Source: Terana coerulea (Eukaryota > Basidiomycota > Agaricomycetes > Polyporales > Phanerochaetaceae). Taken from it: a DNA stretch of 12,479 bases. Below, piece by piece: positions 1-8,337 of the stretch. The stretch spans positions 1-12,479 of the forward strand of contig JAKOGH010000379.1 of the NCBI GenBank assembly GCA_024811115.1. Reading direction: 5' to 3'. How positions within the stretch are numbered: position 1 is the first letter of the stretch; each line of letters starts with the position of its first letter. Made by a program: the position numbers and the translations under genes. The notes below the pieces were generated by a model. That model saw nothing but the letters and a program-made list of their open reading frames with translations. It ran no database searches and was not told the DNA's origin.

Positions 1-756
1 CGACGTGACACAGGCATGTCCTCGGTGGCGAGCGGCCTCTTCGCCGGGCTGGAGGCACAGGGCCTGCCATCCCTGTTCAGCCTCTTCTTGACGCCGAAGG
101 CGGCGGGCAACGCGGAGCTGACGCTCGGCGGCATCGACACGACCAAGTTCACGGGCAGCGTCACGTATGCCACCCTCGACGACCCGAACTCTGGGTTCTG
201 GCAGCTTGACTCGACCGGAATCACCGTGAACGGCAAGTCGACGTCCACGCTGAAGCAGACGCGCACGTTCATCTTCGACAGCGGCACCAGCAACATCGTG
301 CTCTCGCAGACTGACGCCGAGGTTCGTGCTATATTACTCACGTTGGCGCGCGATGATGGCTCAAGTTTTTGTGCGTACAGGCCATCTACGCGCAGATCTC
401 GCCCAACATCAAGCCTTTCGCGGCCGAGCCGGGCACGTACGGCATCGCGTGCTCGCAGGTCGCGGCGCTGCCCGCCGTGATCTCCTTCGCGTTCACGTCG
501 CAGGCAGGCAAGGCGTTCACGATCACGATCCCGAGCAGCGAGCTCAGCGTCGGGCCGTTCAAGAGCAACCCCGCCGTGTGCCAGACGCTCATCAACGCGA
601 TGGACGACTTCAACATCATCGGCGCGAGCCTGCTCAAGCACTACTACAGCGTGTGGGACATTGGCAACAAGCGGCTCGGCTTCGCTCCCACTGGTGAGTG
701 CATATTTCACTGGGAATGCTGGGTGGTATGCTGATATGAGTATGATAGGGCTGTAA
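1..756 (+). CDS. Pepsin-type aspartic protease (family A1), 3' part
   Basis: Secreted acid endopeptidase, C-terminal lobe only; the first catalytic Asp and the signal peptide lie upstream of the window. Exons read 1-321, 381-693 and 749-756, with introns of 59 nt (322-380, GTTCGT...ACAG) and 55 nt (694-748, GTGAGT...ATAG). The last intron restores a short FAPTGL ending and a TAA at 754-756. Seen directly: the second active-site motif IFDSGTSNIV, with its Asp codon at 277-279; the family-typical LTLGGID and an FT-G-VTY-like stretch before it; a Cys pair (codons 450-452 and 579-581) placed like the C-lobe disulfide of A1 proteases; and the closing GASLLKHYYSVWDIGNKRLGFAP block, which matches the usual family end. 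Fungal A1 enzymes are usually secreted or vacuolar; which applies here cannot be seen. Resembles polyporopepsin-type enzymes of wood-decay fungi (inference). Intact as far as visible. Confidence 0.93.
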
Positions 757-1602
757 TAATTTGTCATGAGGCAATCATTGCTTGGCATGTTGTCGCCCAT
801 GCTGGGCTATGGAGTCGTGCATTAATCAATACTACGTTGGTTCTTAACGCCACGATGCGCATGACTGTTGCTCATGTAACCGGCTTCCATATCCTTGTTT
901 CGCGGAAAGCCTCAGGGCATCTGAATGTACAGCCACATCACACCAATACCAGACGAAGGGGACAAGCGGAAATCCTTCGCCTTCGTAGTCCATGCTTCAG
1001 CCTCCAAGCGGGCAGTGGGAATAGAAGAAAACGCATATGCTCTGAGAAAGAACGCTAAAGGACCCTTTCTGAACTCTCAGAGTGATTCCATGCAGGTTTG
1101 TTGCCTGACCATTGCAACTGATCAGAGCGCAGTGGGGCAGGACGTCTTGGAAAAGGTGCTGTATATAATAATTATAGCTGTTCAGATCTCAGAACTCGGA
1201 AGGGTGCTGCTTATCTCAGTTTATGGCTATTATGAGGCACGGAGAGCTTAGAGGGCTTCGTGTTCACGCACCAGTGTGCCGTCGCAAGCATATTGACATT
1301 GTTAGGCATCGAAAGCGGAGGAAATTGCGGAAACCCCAAAGGGGTAGTCCGCCACGTGGCTGTGGCACTCGCCCTTGACATGGCGTTCTGTGATGCTCTG
1401 CCTGTGATAACCTTTCCTTCGCGCCACTTGTCTAATCCGCCTTTGGTTATCTGCCCTTTCATATTGCACACTCCGACGCCCAGTAATTGCACCGACGTTC
1501 GACCTCAACGCACCGCACGACCAGCTCGCACCCGCACCCAGCGCAGACGGAGATCAAACAGCCTCTCGCGGAGATCACAAGAGCAGCTAGAGCCGATAGC
1601 CG
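757..1602. other. Intergenic region between the protease and the TCO89-like gene
   Basis: No convincing gene. Open frames here overlap in several phases, lack family similarity that I recognise, and have no splice logic. An AT-rich near-palindrome sits around 1160-1180. The 3' half turns GC-rich and pyrimidine-rich towards 1603 and probably holds the promoter and 5' UTR of the downstream gene. Confidence 0.5.
1334..1360. promoter_or_regulatory. Possible stress element (AGGGG) and E-box palindrome
   Basis: A CCCCAAAGGGG inverted repeat at 1334-1344 contains the fungal STRE core AGGGG. A perfect 10-bp palindrome GCCACGTGGC at 1351-1360 contains the bHLH E-box CACGTG. They lie about 245-270 bp before the ATG at 1603, a usual distance for fungal upstream elements. 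Motif matches this short occur by chance; there is no functional evidence. Confidence 0.25.
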
Positions 1603-3164
1603 ATGACAAACCTCGTAAACGCCAACGGGCACAGAACCGCCCAACCCAACTCGTCTTCAACGACGATGCCCGCCAGGACCCACCGTGCAGGCGGCGGCCT
1701 CGCACGCACGCACTCGCGGGGGTCATCAGGGGGCGGCTCGAAACTCGGGCTGAGCGAGCTGCGTCTCACCCAGAAGGAGCCTGCTCCTCCCAGATACCCC
1801 GATAAGCCGAAGAAGAACGGCCACCCGCACCTGGAGGTGAGCATGCAGATCCTATTGATAATTCTAAAGACTGACCGCCGTGGACGTAGAATGGCAGAAG
1901 CGCTTCCCATATACCTAGGACGAACAGCAGCGTCCGCGTCCAGTCCAAGGAGCAGGTCAATCCATCGGCCGTACGTCGTGCGCCCGTGAACAACAAGGCA
2001 TCGTCCTCGAAGCACAAGGGAAACTTCACGATCGCAAGTCCATCTGAGGAGGGCGACGATGAGGAGTGGATATCAAGCGAGAGCGGTGCCGCTACGCCTG
2101 AGGAACACGAGTCGGATGTAGAAGAGGTGACTACCCCTGTCGAGAAGCCCAAGCCCAGGTTCCCGCCAAATGCACTTCCGAACGGATTCGCCAAGGACGA
2201 TCAGCCTACTCCGCGCGCAGAGTCCGTGGCGTTGCCACGTATCGACTCTGTAAAACCCATCCAGCCTGTTCCTGGCCCTCTCCCGACTTCACGCGATTAT
2301 GCCCCGCCCCCGCCTCCGCCATCGCAGCCGAGACAACCCGCCTTTGCACCAGAGCCTGCGTTAGCTGCTCCTTTTTCAAATCCTAACGTTGTCACTCAAT
2401 CTCCCTCACCACCACCGTCACCGCCTGCCACCGTTCCCTCACACTCGAAAGCACGATCGGAAACGCATTCTCCACCTCGTCGCTCGCCCGACCCCTGAAG
2501 CGGTCCATGACCCGGCCTCCTTCCACTCATTCAATTGCTTCCTCTTCCGCGCACCCGCTGCGCCCACATCCCCTCATCCGCGCCCACTCCGCCGGATATG
2601 GTGCCCTCGTGGGCGGCTCGGCAAAGCCCGCCCCGCTCGCGCCGCTCACGTCCTCCGAGCAAATCCCCGGGCAGCTGCCCACGTCCTCGCCGACGAGCTA
2701 CCGCGCCGCGTCCCCAGCTTCAGCACGCAGACCGCGTCGCCCGTGCTCTCCCAGCCGTCGCCTACCGAGTCCGAGGCGTCGCGCCAGCTCCGGCGCACGT
2801 CTATCAGCTCGCGCAGCTCCGGCGCCACCGCCCCGCGGCGCACGCGTTGCAGGCCTCCGCGAGCCATGCACAGCTCGGCCGCGCGGCGTATCACGACCGT
2901 CAGCGCACGCTATCCAGCTCGTCGACGTTTGCGGCGCTCTCGAGCCTCAACCTCAGCATGCGCGCCGCGCCCTCGCCGCCGAAGACGCCGCTGCAGCATG
3001 TGACGGTGTACTTCCCGCCCGCGGAGAAGCAGGCGGCGCAGCTGGAGGGCGTGCATTCCTTGTTGCCGCCGCCGTACATCAACGCGCACCTGACCATGCT
3101 GGGGTATCGCAATCCGTTGGCGGAATCGTATGAGCGCGTCGTGCGGGCGAAGCAGGCACGGTAA
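1603..3164 (+). CDS. TCO89-like (TORC1 subunit-type) Pro/Ser-rich protein, reading frame disrupted
   Basis: Putative regulator in the TORC1 nutrient-signalling complex, assigned by resemblance only. Exon 1 (1603-1836) joins 1890 onward through a clean 53-nt phase-0 intron (1837-1889; GTGAGC, branch CTGAC, GTAG). The N-terminal part has RTHR and LARTHSR basic patches, KLGLSELRLTQKEP, then an FTIASPSEEGDDEEW acidic motif (about residues 124-138). These recall basidiomycete TCO89 domains as I remember them. The rest is low-complexity Pro/Ser. The C-terminal block (about 2970-3161) contains HVTVYFPP and NPLAESYERVVRAKQ. An alternative start is the Met at 1666 (MPARTHR). Oddity: the best coding frame moves back one base near 2390-2500, again at 2702-2710 and again at 2830-2841; the first frame hits TGA near 2496. 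This may be undetected introns, sequencing errors or gene decay. Gene presence is likely; the function is tentative. Confidence 0.5.
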
Positions 3165-3508
3165 CACGCAGGTATAGCTGGATTGGGAATTTGGTTAAGG
3201 ATGTGGTATAGCTGGTACGTTCATACCGGCTACAACAGACTTCCCTCTCTCTGATAAGAGCTCCTCTTGATCGCAGGTTGCGATTGCTTGTCGAAGCTTT
3301 ATTGATTGCGGAGGACGCTTTTGCCTCACTTGCTCTGTCGTTGTTTAATTATCTTCATCTCTGTAGTATTAGCACAATGTTCTGCTCTCCGGCTGAATCG
3401 TATTCTGCATGCATGCTTTATTGACGAACTCAGACCCACAGCCATCAAGTTCTAACATATGAAGTTGTCTCAAGCGAGCGACGACAAACATCCGATGGCT
3501 CCACCTCA
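3165..3508. other. 3' flank of the TCO89-like gene, probable 3' UTR
   Basis: AT-richer DNA following the TAA at 3162-3164. It carries an 11-bp direct repeat GGTATAGCTGG at 3171-3181 and 3205-3215. No gene is seen. A minus-strand open frame that runs through here into the next repeat (3369-3737) has no recognisable domain and crosses the inverted-repeat arm. Confidence 0.4.
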
Positions 3509-3873
3509 CAGTCGATTGCATATCGTTAGCCTGATCACAAAAATCCTGCGCGCAGCGGCGTGTGGAGCAAACCTCGCCTAACGCCTCCCAGACCACCAAG
3601 CGCCTGGCCGGCGTCCCGAGACAGTAGTCCCGCTCATGAGCGACTGCCCATAAAATCGCACAATTAATCTTCAGGCGGGTGCTTGAGCAGGTACAGTGAG
3701 CCATGAACCCTCTGCGCGATGTTTGAAGCTGCACCACGTTGGTACCGATCCGAGGGAATGCTGGCCAGGCTCCTTTGGCGCGGGACGCCTAAGGGGCGCT
3801 TGGGCGTCCTTGCAGGCGCCACCCTGGGGGTCGAGAAGAATTTTGGGTCCGGCTAACGATATGCAATCGACTG
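3509..3873. repeat. Inverted-repeat (fold-back or MITE-like) unit, 23-bp perfect arms
   Basis: The 23 bases at 3509-3531 (beginning CAGTCGATTGC, ending CGTTAGCC) recur as an exact reverse complement at 3851-3873, with 319 bp between. Weaker inverted similarity extends outwards (an AAACAT then ATGGCT pattern on both sides) and inwards (CAAGCGCC then GGCGTCCCG). The unit may therefore be a decayed terminal-inverted-repeat element or two opposed copies of one repeat. No target duplication was identified and no transposase is present inside. Confidence 0.6.
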
Positions 3874-4865
3874 CAAGACAGCCATGACATGTTTAGCATA
3901 ATGTAGCGTACACCTCCAGTTTTGTCCTCTCGTATCAACACTTGTTGTTCATTCCAACCCAAGCGTTGTCAGGGCTTATGCCGTCATGTGAAGCCAAGTC
4001 GTGAAGTAGCTATTACATCTCAAGTTTCCAAGTGTGGCTTATGTACATTTACAGGGATATTGACGACATTTCTTGTTGTATTCTTATTTACGAAACAGAA
4101 GTATCGTCCCTATGGACGGCATCTTGTCTTGGTCGTGCTTGGTGGTACCGACGGGGTTTTTATCCTCTCAGACCCAGAGGACAACATAAGTGAAGAAAGC
4201 TTCTGTGTAGTGCTCGCTCGTCGCTTCTCTGACAGTCATTGAGCATACTTCAGCTGGCTTAGATCAACACCACCAGGGTAGACGGCCTACTTGTTCTTGC
4301 CCGATCTGGTGAAGGGCTGTCTTTTGAGCTAATAATAATATACATTAAATTCAGCAAGCTCCGCATGTCTGAGGTCTCGCATGCGGCATGCTATGCCTAT
4401 ATAATTACAGGGGGGTGTGTATGGGCCATAGGTCCTCTATACATTGCAACAGGTGCGTCATAGCCTCTCATCCACTTATTTAGCAGGCGGCTGTATTACA
4501 CAATATCTGAATCAGGGTGTGAGACCTGGGTTTTAGCCTTGTGTCGAAGGTATGCATTTCGGGTCGAGGACAGAGTTGTAAGCACTGGCAGTGCCGTAAG
4601 GTTTGTGTTTTCAATCCATTCCAAAGTGCAGATGAGATCAAGACTAATATTAGTATTGTATGTATGACTCTATGAGTATATTCAAATTCTTACTTACTAC
4701 CAAGTGAGTTATCTAGTATATGATCTTGTCCCTATCTGCAGCTCACTTGCATAGCAAGCAGCCTAAGAGCCACCATAAGTCTGTGATCTTTGTTTTGGTG
4801 TATGTCTTCACCCTCAACATGACAAAGTTAATCTCTGCACAATAAGGTGACTTTCAGCTATAGCC
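3874..4865. other. Gene-poor stretch
   Basis: AT-rich intergenic DNA. One plus-strand open frame ending near 4242 contains a hydrophobic run, but it has no ATG at its head, no recognised domain and no introns, so it is not called. A GCATGC-rich palindromic patch lies at about 4378-4393. I see no RNA gene or recognisable element here. Confidence 0.4.
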
Positions 4866-4873
4866 TGATTACT

Positions 4874-5268
4874 GTACATTAATGACCTGACAGGGTGTCA
4901 CATGTCATAGGGGGTCCCACCTGTCCGCTATCCCGGATTTATGTCACCAGTTACAAAGGGGTCCGCCCGGTTTGTGACAGATAAGTCCTTACTCCTAAAT
5001 TTCTGGGCCTGCGGCGCAATGAGCTTTTTTCCACTTGACGCCCTTGAATGAGGTATTTTTGGTGGATGCTGCAACATTAATAGTCAAGTGACGGTGAGTA
5101 AACACCAAATTTGGCTCTAGATGGCCCACTCACCACCGGTCTCTGGAAGCATATCACAGGCCAGTCTCCTACCTCAGCTTTCGCCCCTCTGAGTGTAAGG
5201 AAGGGCGTGAAAATTTCTGGGCCCATTTGGGCCTCTCTCGCCATTCCTCAACTCTTCAAAGCGGCTGG
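4874..5268 (+). repeat. Dispersed repeat, copy A
   Basis: Two blocks of this stretch reappear in reverse orientation at 6990-7183. Block 1 is about 4874-4896 (ends ATTAATGACCTGACAGGG). Block 2 is about 5155-5262, containing GGAAGGGCGTGA and a 34-base identical core around 5213-5246. In copy A the blocks are about 260 bp apart; in the other copy only about 60 bp separate them, so copy A carries extra sequence or the other copy has a deletion. A 91-codon open frame at 5111-5386 lies across block 2 and is taken as a by-product of the repeat. Confidence 0.6.
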
Positions 5269-5692
5269 CACCACATGTTGGCGTCTAGCTTCACTGGCCG
5301 GGCTCGGTGGAGGACCCAAATGGGGTAGGCGTCTGGCGCAGCAGCCCCATGGACTGCTGTCATGTACAAAGTTTGTGTGCCTCTAAGCGCATTTTGGCCT
5401 CCTTGTTGCAGTAGATACATGTATATGTAGCTAAGTGAGATACAGAAATTTATATAGGCCTATTCTTATGTCCTCAATGTATCAATTTCCTGTTCCTTGC
5501 TCTCTTTCCTACCTTAGTGTTGGAAAGGTGCAGAATCCATATCAAGCTGTAGCAGGCCGTCTCAGGCCTGGCATGGCAAGGAGGCACCTAAGTGTCTGAT
5601 ATGGCTCAGAAATTCCTCACATGGGCTGATCAGCCTAACCAAGCTGACCACGCCTGCTCAGCCTAATGATGTCTGAACAGGCCAAATAAGGT
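5269..5692. other. Gene-free repeat-rich stretch
   Basis: AT-rich DNA without a supportable gene. From about 5625 it contains many short CTGATCAG, CCTGACC and GCCTAA words that recur inverted beyond 6100, so the edge of a degenerate inverted repeat probably lies here. Confidence 0.35.
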
Positions 5693-6116
5693 ATGATCAG
5701 GCTTATATCAAGATATATGTAAAACTGTTGCGCCCTACTGTCTCACACACTGTGCTCAACAACGGGACGACTGCCTCGTGGGTAACTAATATAAGTAACT
5801 ACTGTTAACATGTAAGAGACCACAAATCACTTCACTAAATAAACCTAACAATTATTTTTGCAACACCGTGGATTGAACCTGAGGCTTCTACGCGTGCACA
5901 GGCTCGTAACACGTTACTACTACACTAGCCGGGCAATATCACAGTATGTTCGTATTTGGAATATATACTTAATGTCAGCTCCATTTCCAGCCACTTCACA
6001 ATACAAACAAATGGATGGAAGGCATTTCAGACATCTATAGAGTATGTACAAGTAATAGAAATCTACAACTACTGTCCCAAATGATTACCTGATTGTAGTT
6101 GATATTGCCTGATCAT
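5693..6116. repeat. Degenerate inverted-repeat unit enclosing a tRNA-like relic
   Basis: The left end at 5693-5711 (ATGATCAGGC followed by TATCAA) matches the reverse complement of 6099-6116 with a 10-base identical core and one small gap. Outside, similar words (GCCTAAT, CTGACC) continue in opposite orientation on both sides to about 5625 and 6195. No clear target duplication was found. Probably an old non-autonomous element or opposed repeat fragments. Confidence 0.4.
5861..5934 (-). pseudogene. tRNA-like sequence (tRNA-derived SINE head or tRNA pseudogene)
   Basis: Read on the minus strand from 5934, it begins GCCCGGCTAGTGTAGTAGT, close to a Pol III A box, and 40-50 nt later has GGTTCAATCC (5880-5871), a good B box. 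Spacing fits a tRNA. A CGTG/CACG pairing resembles an anticodon stem. The T stem has two mismatches and the two acceptor ends do not pair, so it is not a functional tRNA. Either a decayed tRNA or the head of a SINE; no second copy lies in the window to decide. Confidence 0.5.
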
Positions 6117-6483
6117 GCCTGACCAGCTCGCCGTGTGCGCTTGGTCAGGTCATATTAGGCGCTCAGAACCTGGGATGCCTGACCAGGATTTCGCTTTTCC
6201 AACAGTCACTGAATGCAGCCATTTTTTAGAACAAACTGCTCATCTTGCTGATGATAAATACATCATAGTGAGCAAACATGTTCTGAAGTGCTCTGCACAT
6301 ACTTGAAGGCAACGTAGGTTGAGCAACAAAGCCAACGAGAGCATGAACTCTGATCACGGCGAGACCGGACATGAATCCAGGATGACATAATCGTGCGGCT
6401 AATATATAGCGCCAGCTGCCTATCATAAATTTCCCTCAGCGCTAGTCTACAGCGCTTAGAGTGTAACATTAAGTCACAGGACA
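6117..6483. other. Gene-free stretch
   Basis: Contains inverted CCTGACCAG and GGTCAGG words up to about 6195, then AT-rich DNA. Short open frames on both strands have no recognisable content. Confidence 0.35.
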
Positions 6484-6972
6484 TGTCACCAAGTTGTCAC
6501 ACAGCGTTACAAGACGCTAGATCAGTTTGACATGTGCTTATCGCATGGACATCAGGGAAATGCCTTATACGGACGTAGGATCCAGGACTCTGGTCTGGAA
6601 CTATTCTGGACTATGACCTCAGTATGATGTCAGTATGACATCATGGACTGGTAGTGTACAGTAGCTCGATTAGGACATCTAGATAGTGTTGATGTTAGCA
6701 TGATAGCTAGGTCAGATCTGATAAGGGAGTTAGAGCGGTGGTATGCTCTGGAGCCTTAGTCAAACATCACCTGACTGTATCAGTCAGCATATAGTATTGA
6801 AGGTCTTAGATAGTGTCTGGGGTCCCTTTACACATGTATATAAGGAGGCTGGTCTGTGGGCTAAACCCCCAGACTCAACAACATCGTTGATTCATATCTA
6901 CTCTACTAGCTCTACTCAAGCCCCTCTGCTTTCCCCACCTCTTTCAAGTCATCCCAGCAGGTGAGTATTGTA
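6484..6972 (+). mobile_element. LTR/promoter-like remnant with TATA box
   Basis: The stretch begins TGTCACC and contains a TATA box TATATAAG at 6837-6844. A pyrimidine-rich leader follows, ending CCCAGCAG and then a donor-like GTGAGTATTG at 6961. This ordering (TG start, TATA in the distal part, CT-rich leader) is what fungal LTRs look like. However, I found no second LTR, primer-binding site or gag/pol in the window, so a solo or truncated LTR is only one reading; a promoter without its gene is another. It abuts repeat copy B directly. Confidence 0.3.
6837..6844 (+). promoter_or_regulatory. TATA box in the LTR-like stretch
   Basis: TATATAAG followed by GGAGGC; a CT-rich leader starts about 50 nt downstream. 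A strong match to a Pol II core promoter, but no gene follows it. Confidence 0.4.
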
Positions 6973-6989
6973 GTTTTGTGATACTGCCC

Positions 6990-7183
6990 TGAAGAGTTGA
7001 GAAATGGCGAGAGAGGCCCAAATGGGCCCAGAAATTCTCACGCCCTTCCTCACACTCCGAAGTGGTGAAAGCTAAGGTAGGAAACTGGTCACAGGCCCTT
7101 GACCCCGCCGGCCGCTCATCCCGGGATTGTTGCAAAAATGTCACAGTCACAACTGGCCCCTGTCAGGTCATTAATGCACAGTA
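6990..7183 (-). repeat. Dispersed repeat, copy B (inverted relative to copy A)
   Basis: The reverse complement of 6990-7100 aligns to 5155-5262 at roughly 85-90% by eye, and that of about 7160-7183 aligns to 4874-4896. Most differences are transitions (C/T or A/G), with few transversions. The outer end of this copy was the insertion site of the hAT-like element that starts at 7186. Confidence 0.65.
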
Positions 7184-7185
7184 TC
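7178..7185 (+). repeat. Target-site duplication, left
   Basis: The 8 bases ACAGTATC immediately before the transposon's left end are repeated exactly at 7933-7940 immediately after its right end. Eight base pairs is the hAT superfamily duplication length. Confidence 0.85.
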
Positions 7186-7932
7186 TAAGGCTCCAACTCT
7201 TTACTTTACCTTTACAAAATATTTGTAGTTAAAAAGTAAAGAGTAAATAAAGGTACTAAACAGTTTATAAAGAGTAAAGACTAGTTTATAGAGTGTTTCC
7301 ACACCAAGTCCAGAGTTGCAAAAGTATAGTTACCTACAAAGCTACAAATAAATTTTCAGATTTTCTACTACCTCTGTTGTGGTGTGGTTCAATGAGAAGG
7401 AGGTCTTCTTATGGATGTCAACTTGAAAGCAGAACAGTTTTGCTTGCGTGGCGGGCCGGCCGGCTGCTGGGCTGAATCCAAGAGCAAATTTTCAAGACTC
7501 AGAAGTTATTCAGGAAAGAGCTATGTCAGAAGTGTCTCAGTAGCCTCCTATCAACTATTAGCAGCAACTATCACTGCTAACATGCACTCTTACGAAGATG
7601 TTGGTTCAGCGTTGAACGAGCAAGCACCTAGGTGGGGCAATATCTCCGAGCTTTATCCGCCACTCACTGCAGCCGCATTTGAGTCCGTGCTGCGTGTTTG
7701 AACTTGTCCAAGATGTTGGCATGATCAGACATGTTGTTGCTGCACAACAGTCTACACCTACATTATTATCAGGATGCTTGCAGCAATGAACTATGTGCCC
7801 CAGGCGATACCCTTTGCATACTCTTTACTAAACAGTTTACACTCCTTTCACGGCCGTTTTGTAGTTTAAAGGTAAAGGTAAAGAGTTGTAAAGGGTTTAA
7901 AAGAGTAATTAAAGTAAATGGTTGGAGCCTTA
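7186..7932. mobile_element. Non-autonomous hAT-like DNA transposon (747 bp)
   Basis: Perfect 12-bp terminal inverted repeats: TAAGGCTCCAAC at 7186-7197 and GTTGGAGCCTTA at 7921-7932. They start with TAAGG, which fits the hAT terminus pattern YARNG. The element is bounded by perfect 8-bp duplications ACAGTATC. Subterminal regions are dense in TTTAC/GTAAA words on both sides, and a 14-base repeat TACTAAACAGTTTA occurs at 7254-7267 and 7826-7839; such arrays commonly bind transposase. No transposase or zinc-finger BED domain is encoded. The longest internal frame (7411-7701) shows nothing recognisable. The clean ends suggest a fairly recent insertion that would need a transposase supplied elsewhere in the genome. 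Confidence 0.85.
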
Positions 7933-7940
7933 ACAGTATC
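7933..7940 (+). repeat. Target-site duplication, right
   Basis: ACAGTATC, identical to 7178-7185. Removing the element and one copy rebuilds a continuous ...TGCACAGTATCTGTAGG... site. Confidence 0.85.
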
Positions 7941-8060
7941 TGTAGGTATTAGGACTGCTATGGTAAACCATGAAATGAGCTGTACACAATAACTAGATTT
8001 TTGAATCAAATCATAATAAATCATTAGAAAATGTTAGAAAATTGTGTGCAGGGCTAGAAA

Positions 8061-8080
8061 TGTCAGCTAAAAGGCTGACA
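8061..8080. other. Small hairpin beyond the tRNA terminator
   Basis: TGTCAGC and GCTGACA form a perfect 7-bp stem around a 6-base loop, directly abutting the T5 run that ends the tRNA transcript. On the tRNA strand the loop itself contains TTTT, a possible backup Pol III stop. Confidence 0.45.
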
Positions 8081-8084
8081 AAAA
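8080..8084 (-). terminator. Pol III terminator of tRNA-Pro
   Basis: A run of five T on the minus strand, three bases after the discriminator base of the tRNA at 8088. Confidence 0.85.
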
Positions 8085-8087
8085 GAA

Positions 8088-8183
8088 GGGCCTAACCGGG
8101 AATTGAACCCGGGACCTCCTCCATGCAATCCGGGGTTGACCACCGGACCCTAAGAAGGAATCATACCTCTAGACCATCAGGCC
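8088..8183 (-). tRNA. tRNA-Pro (AGG) with a 24-nt intron
   Basis: Delivers proline at CCU codons (and CCC after A34 becomes inosine). Read on the minus strand: acceptor GGCCTGA pairs with TTAGGCC (one G-T), with discriminator C as in fungal tRNA-Pro. The D arm is GTC/GAT around AGAGGTA. The anticodon stem CCTTC/GGAGG encloses a loop with anticodon AGG at 8151-8149 and G37 at 8148. The T arm CCGGG/CCCGG has loop TTCAATT. A 24-nt intron (8147-8124) sits at the canonical site between positions 37 and 38 and can itself form a TCCGG/CCGGA hairpin. The mature length is 72 nt before CCA, which is not encoded. A box and B box (GGTTCAATTCC) are intact and a T5 terminator follows. All arms pair, so the gene is expected to be functional. 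Confidence 0.96.
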
Positions 8184-8258
8184 GTGGGGAGAGAGGCGCA
8201 AGACTAATATCTACCGCCGGACGCTATCTGACGCGCCTAACGCTTGACACGTACCGTC

Positions 8259-8263
8259 ATTGG
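8259..8263 (-). promoter_or_regulatory. Possible CCAAT box of GOT1
   Basis: ATTGG on the plus strand (CCAAT reversed), 75 bp before the GOT1 start codon in the short gap shared with the divergent tRNA. A CCAAT site works in either orientation in fungi; the single match is weak evidence. Confidence 0.25.
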
Positions 8264-8337
8264 CGGCCGTCATTCGCGACTTAGACTTGAACCCGACCAT
8301 CCTTGCAGCCCTCTCTACCTCCTAAGCTGTCTCCAAA

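Noticed and set aside
1260..1805. 181-codon open frame overlapping the start of the TCO89-like gene
   Set aside because: It overlaps the better-supported frame from 1603 and becomes Arg/Pro-rich out-of-phase translation of GC-rich DNA with no recognisable domain.
3369..3737. 122-codon minus-strand open frame
   Set aside because: It crosses the 23-bp inverted-repeat arm, has no domain I recognise and no intron or promoter logic.
3922..4242. Plus-strand open frame with a hydrophobic run
   Set aside because: No ATG at its head, no family resemblance, AT-rich surroundings.
5111..5386. 91-codon open frame
   Set aside because: It lies across repeat copy A; the matching part of copy B is repeat sequence, not a conserved gene.
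7411..7701. 96-codon open frame inside the hAT-like element as a possible transposase
   Set aside because: Far too short, and it shows no hAT dimerisation or BED zinc-finger features.
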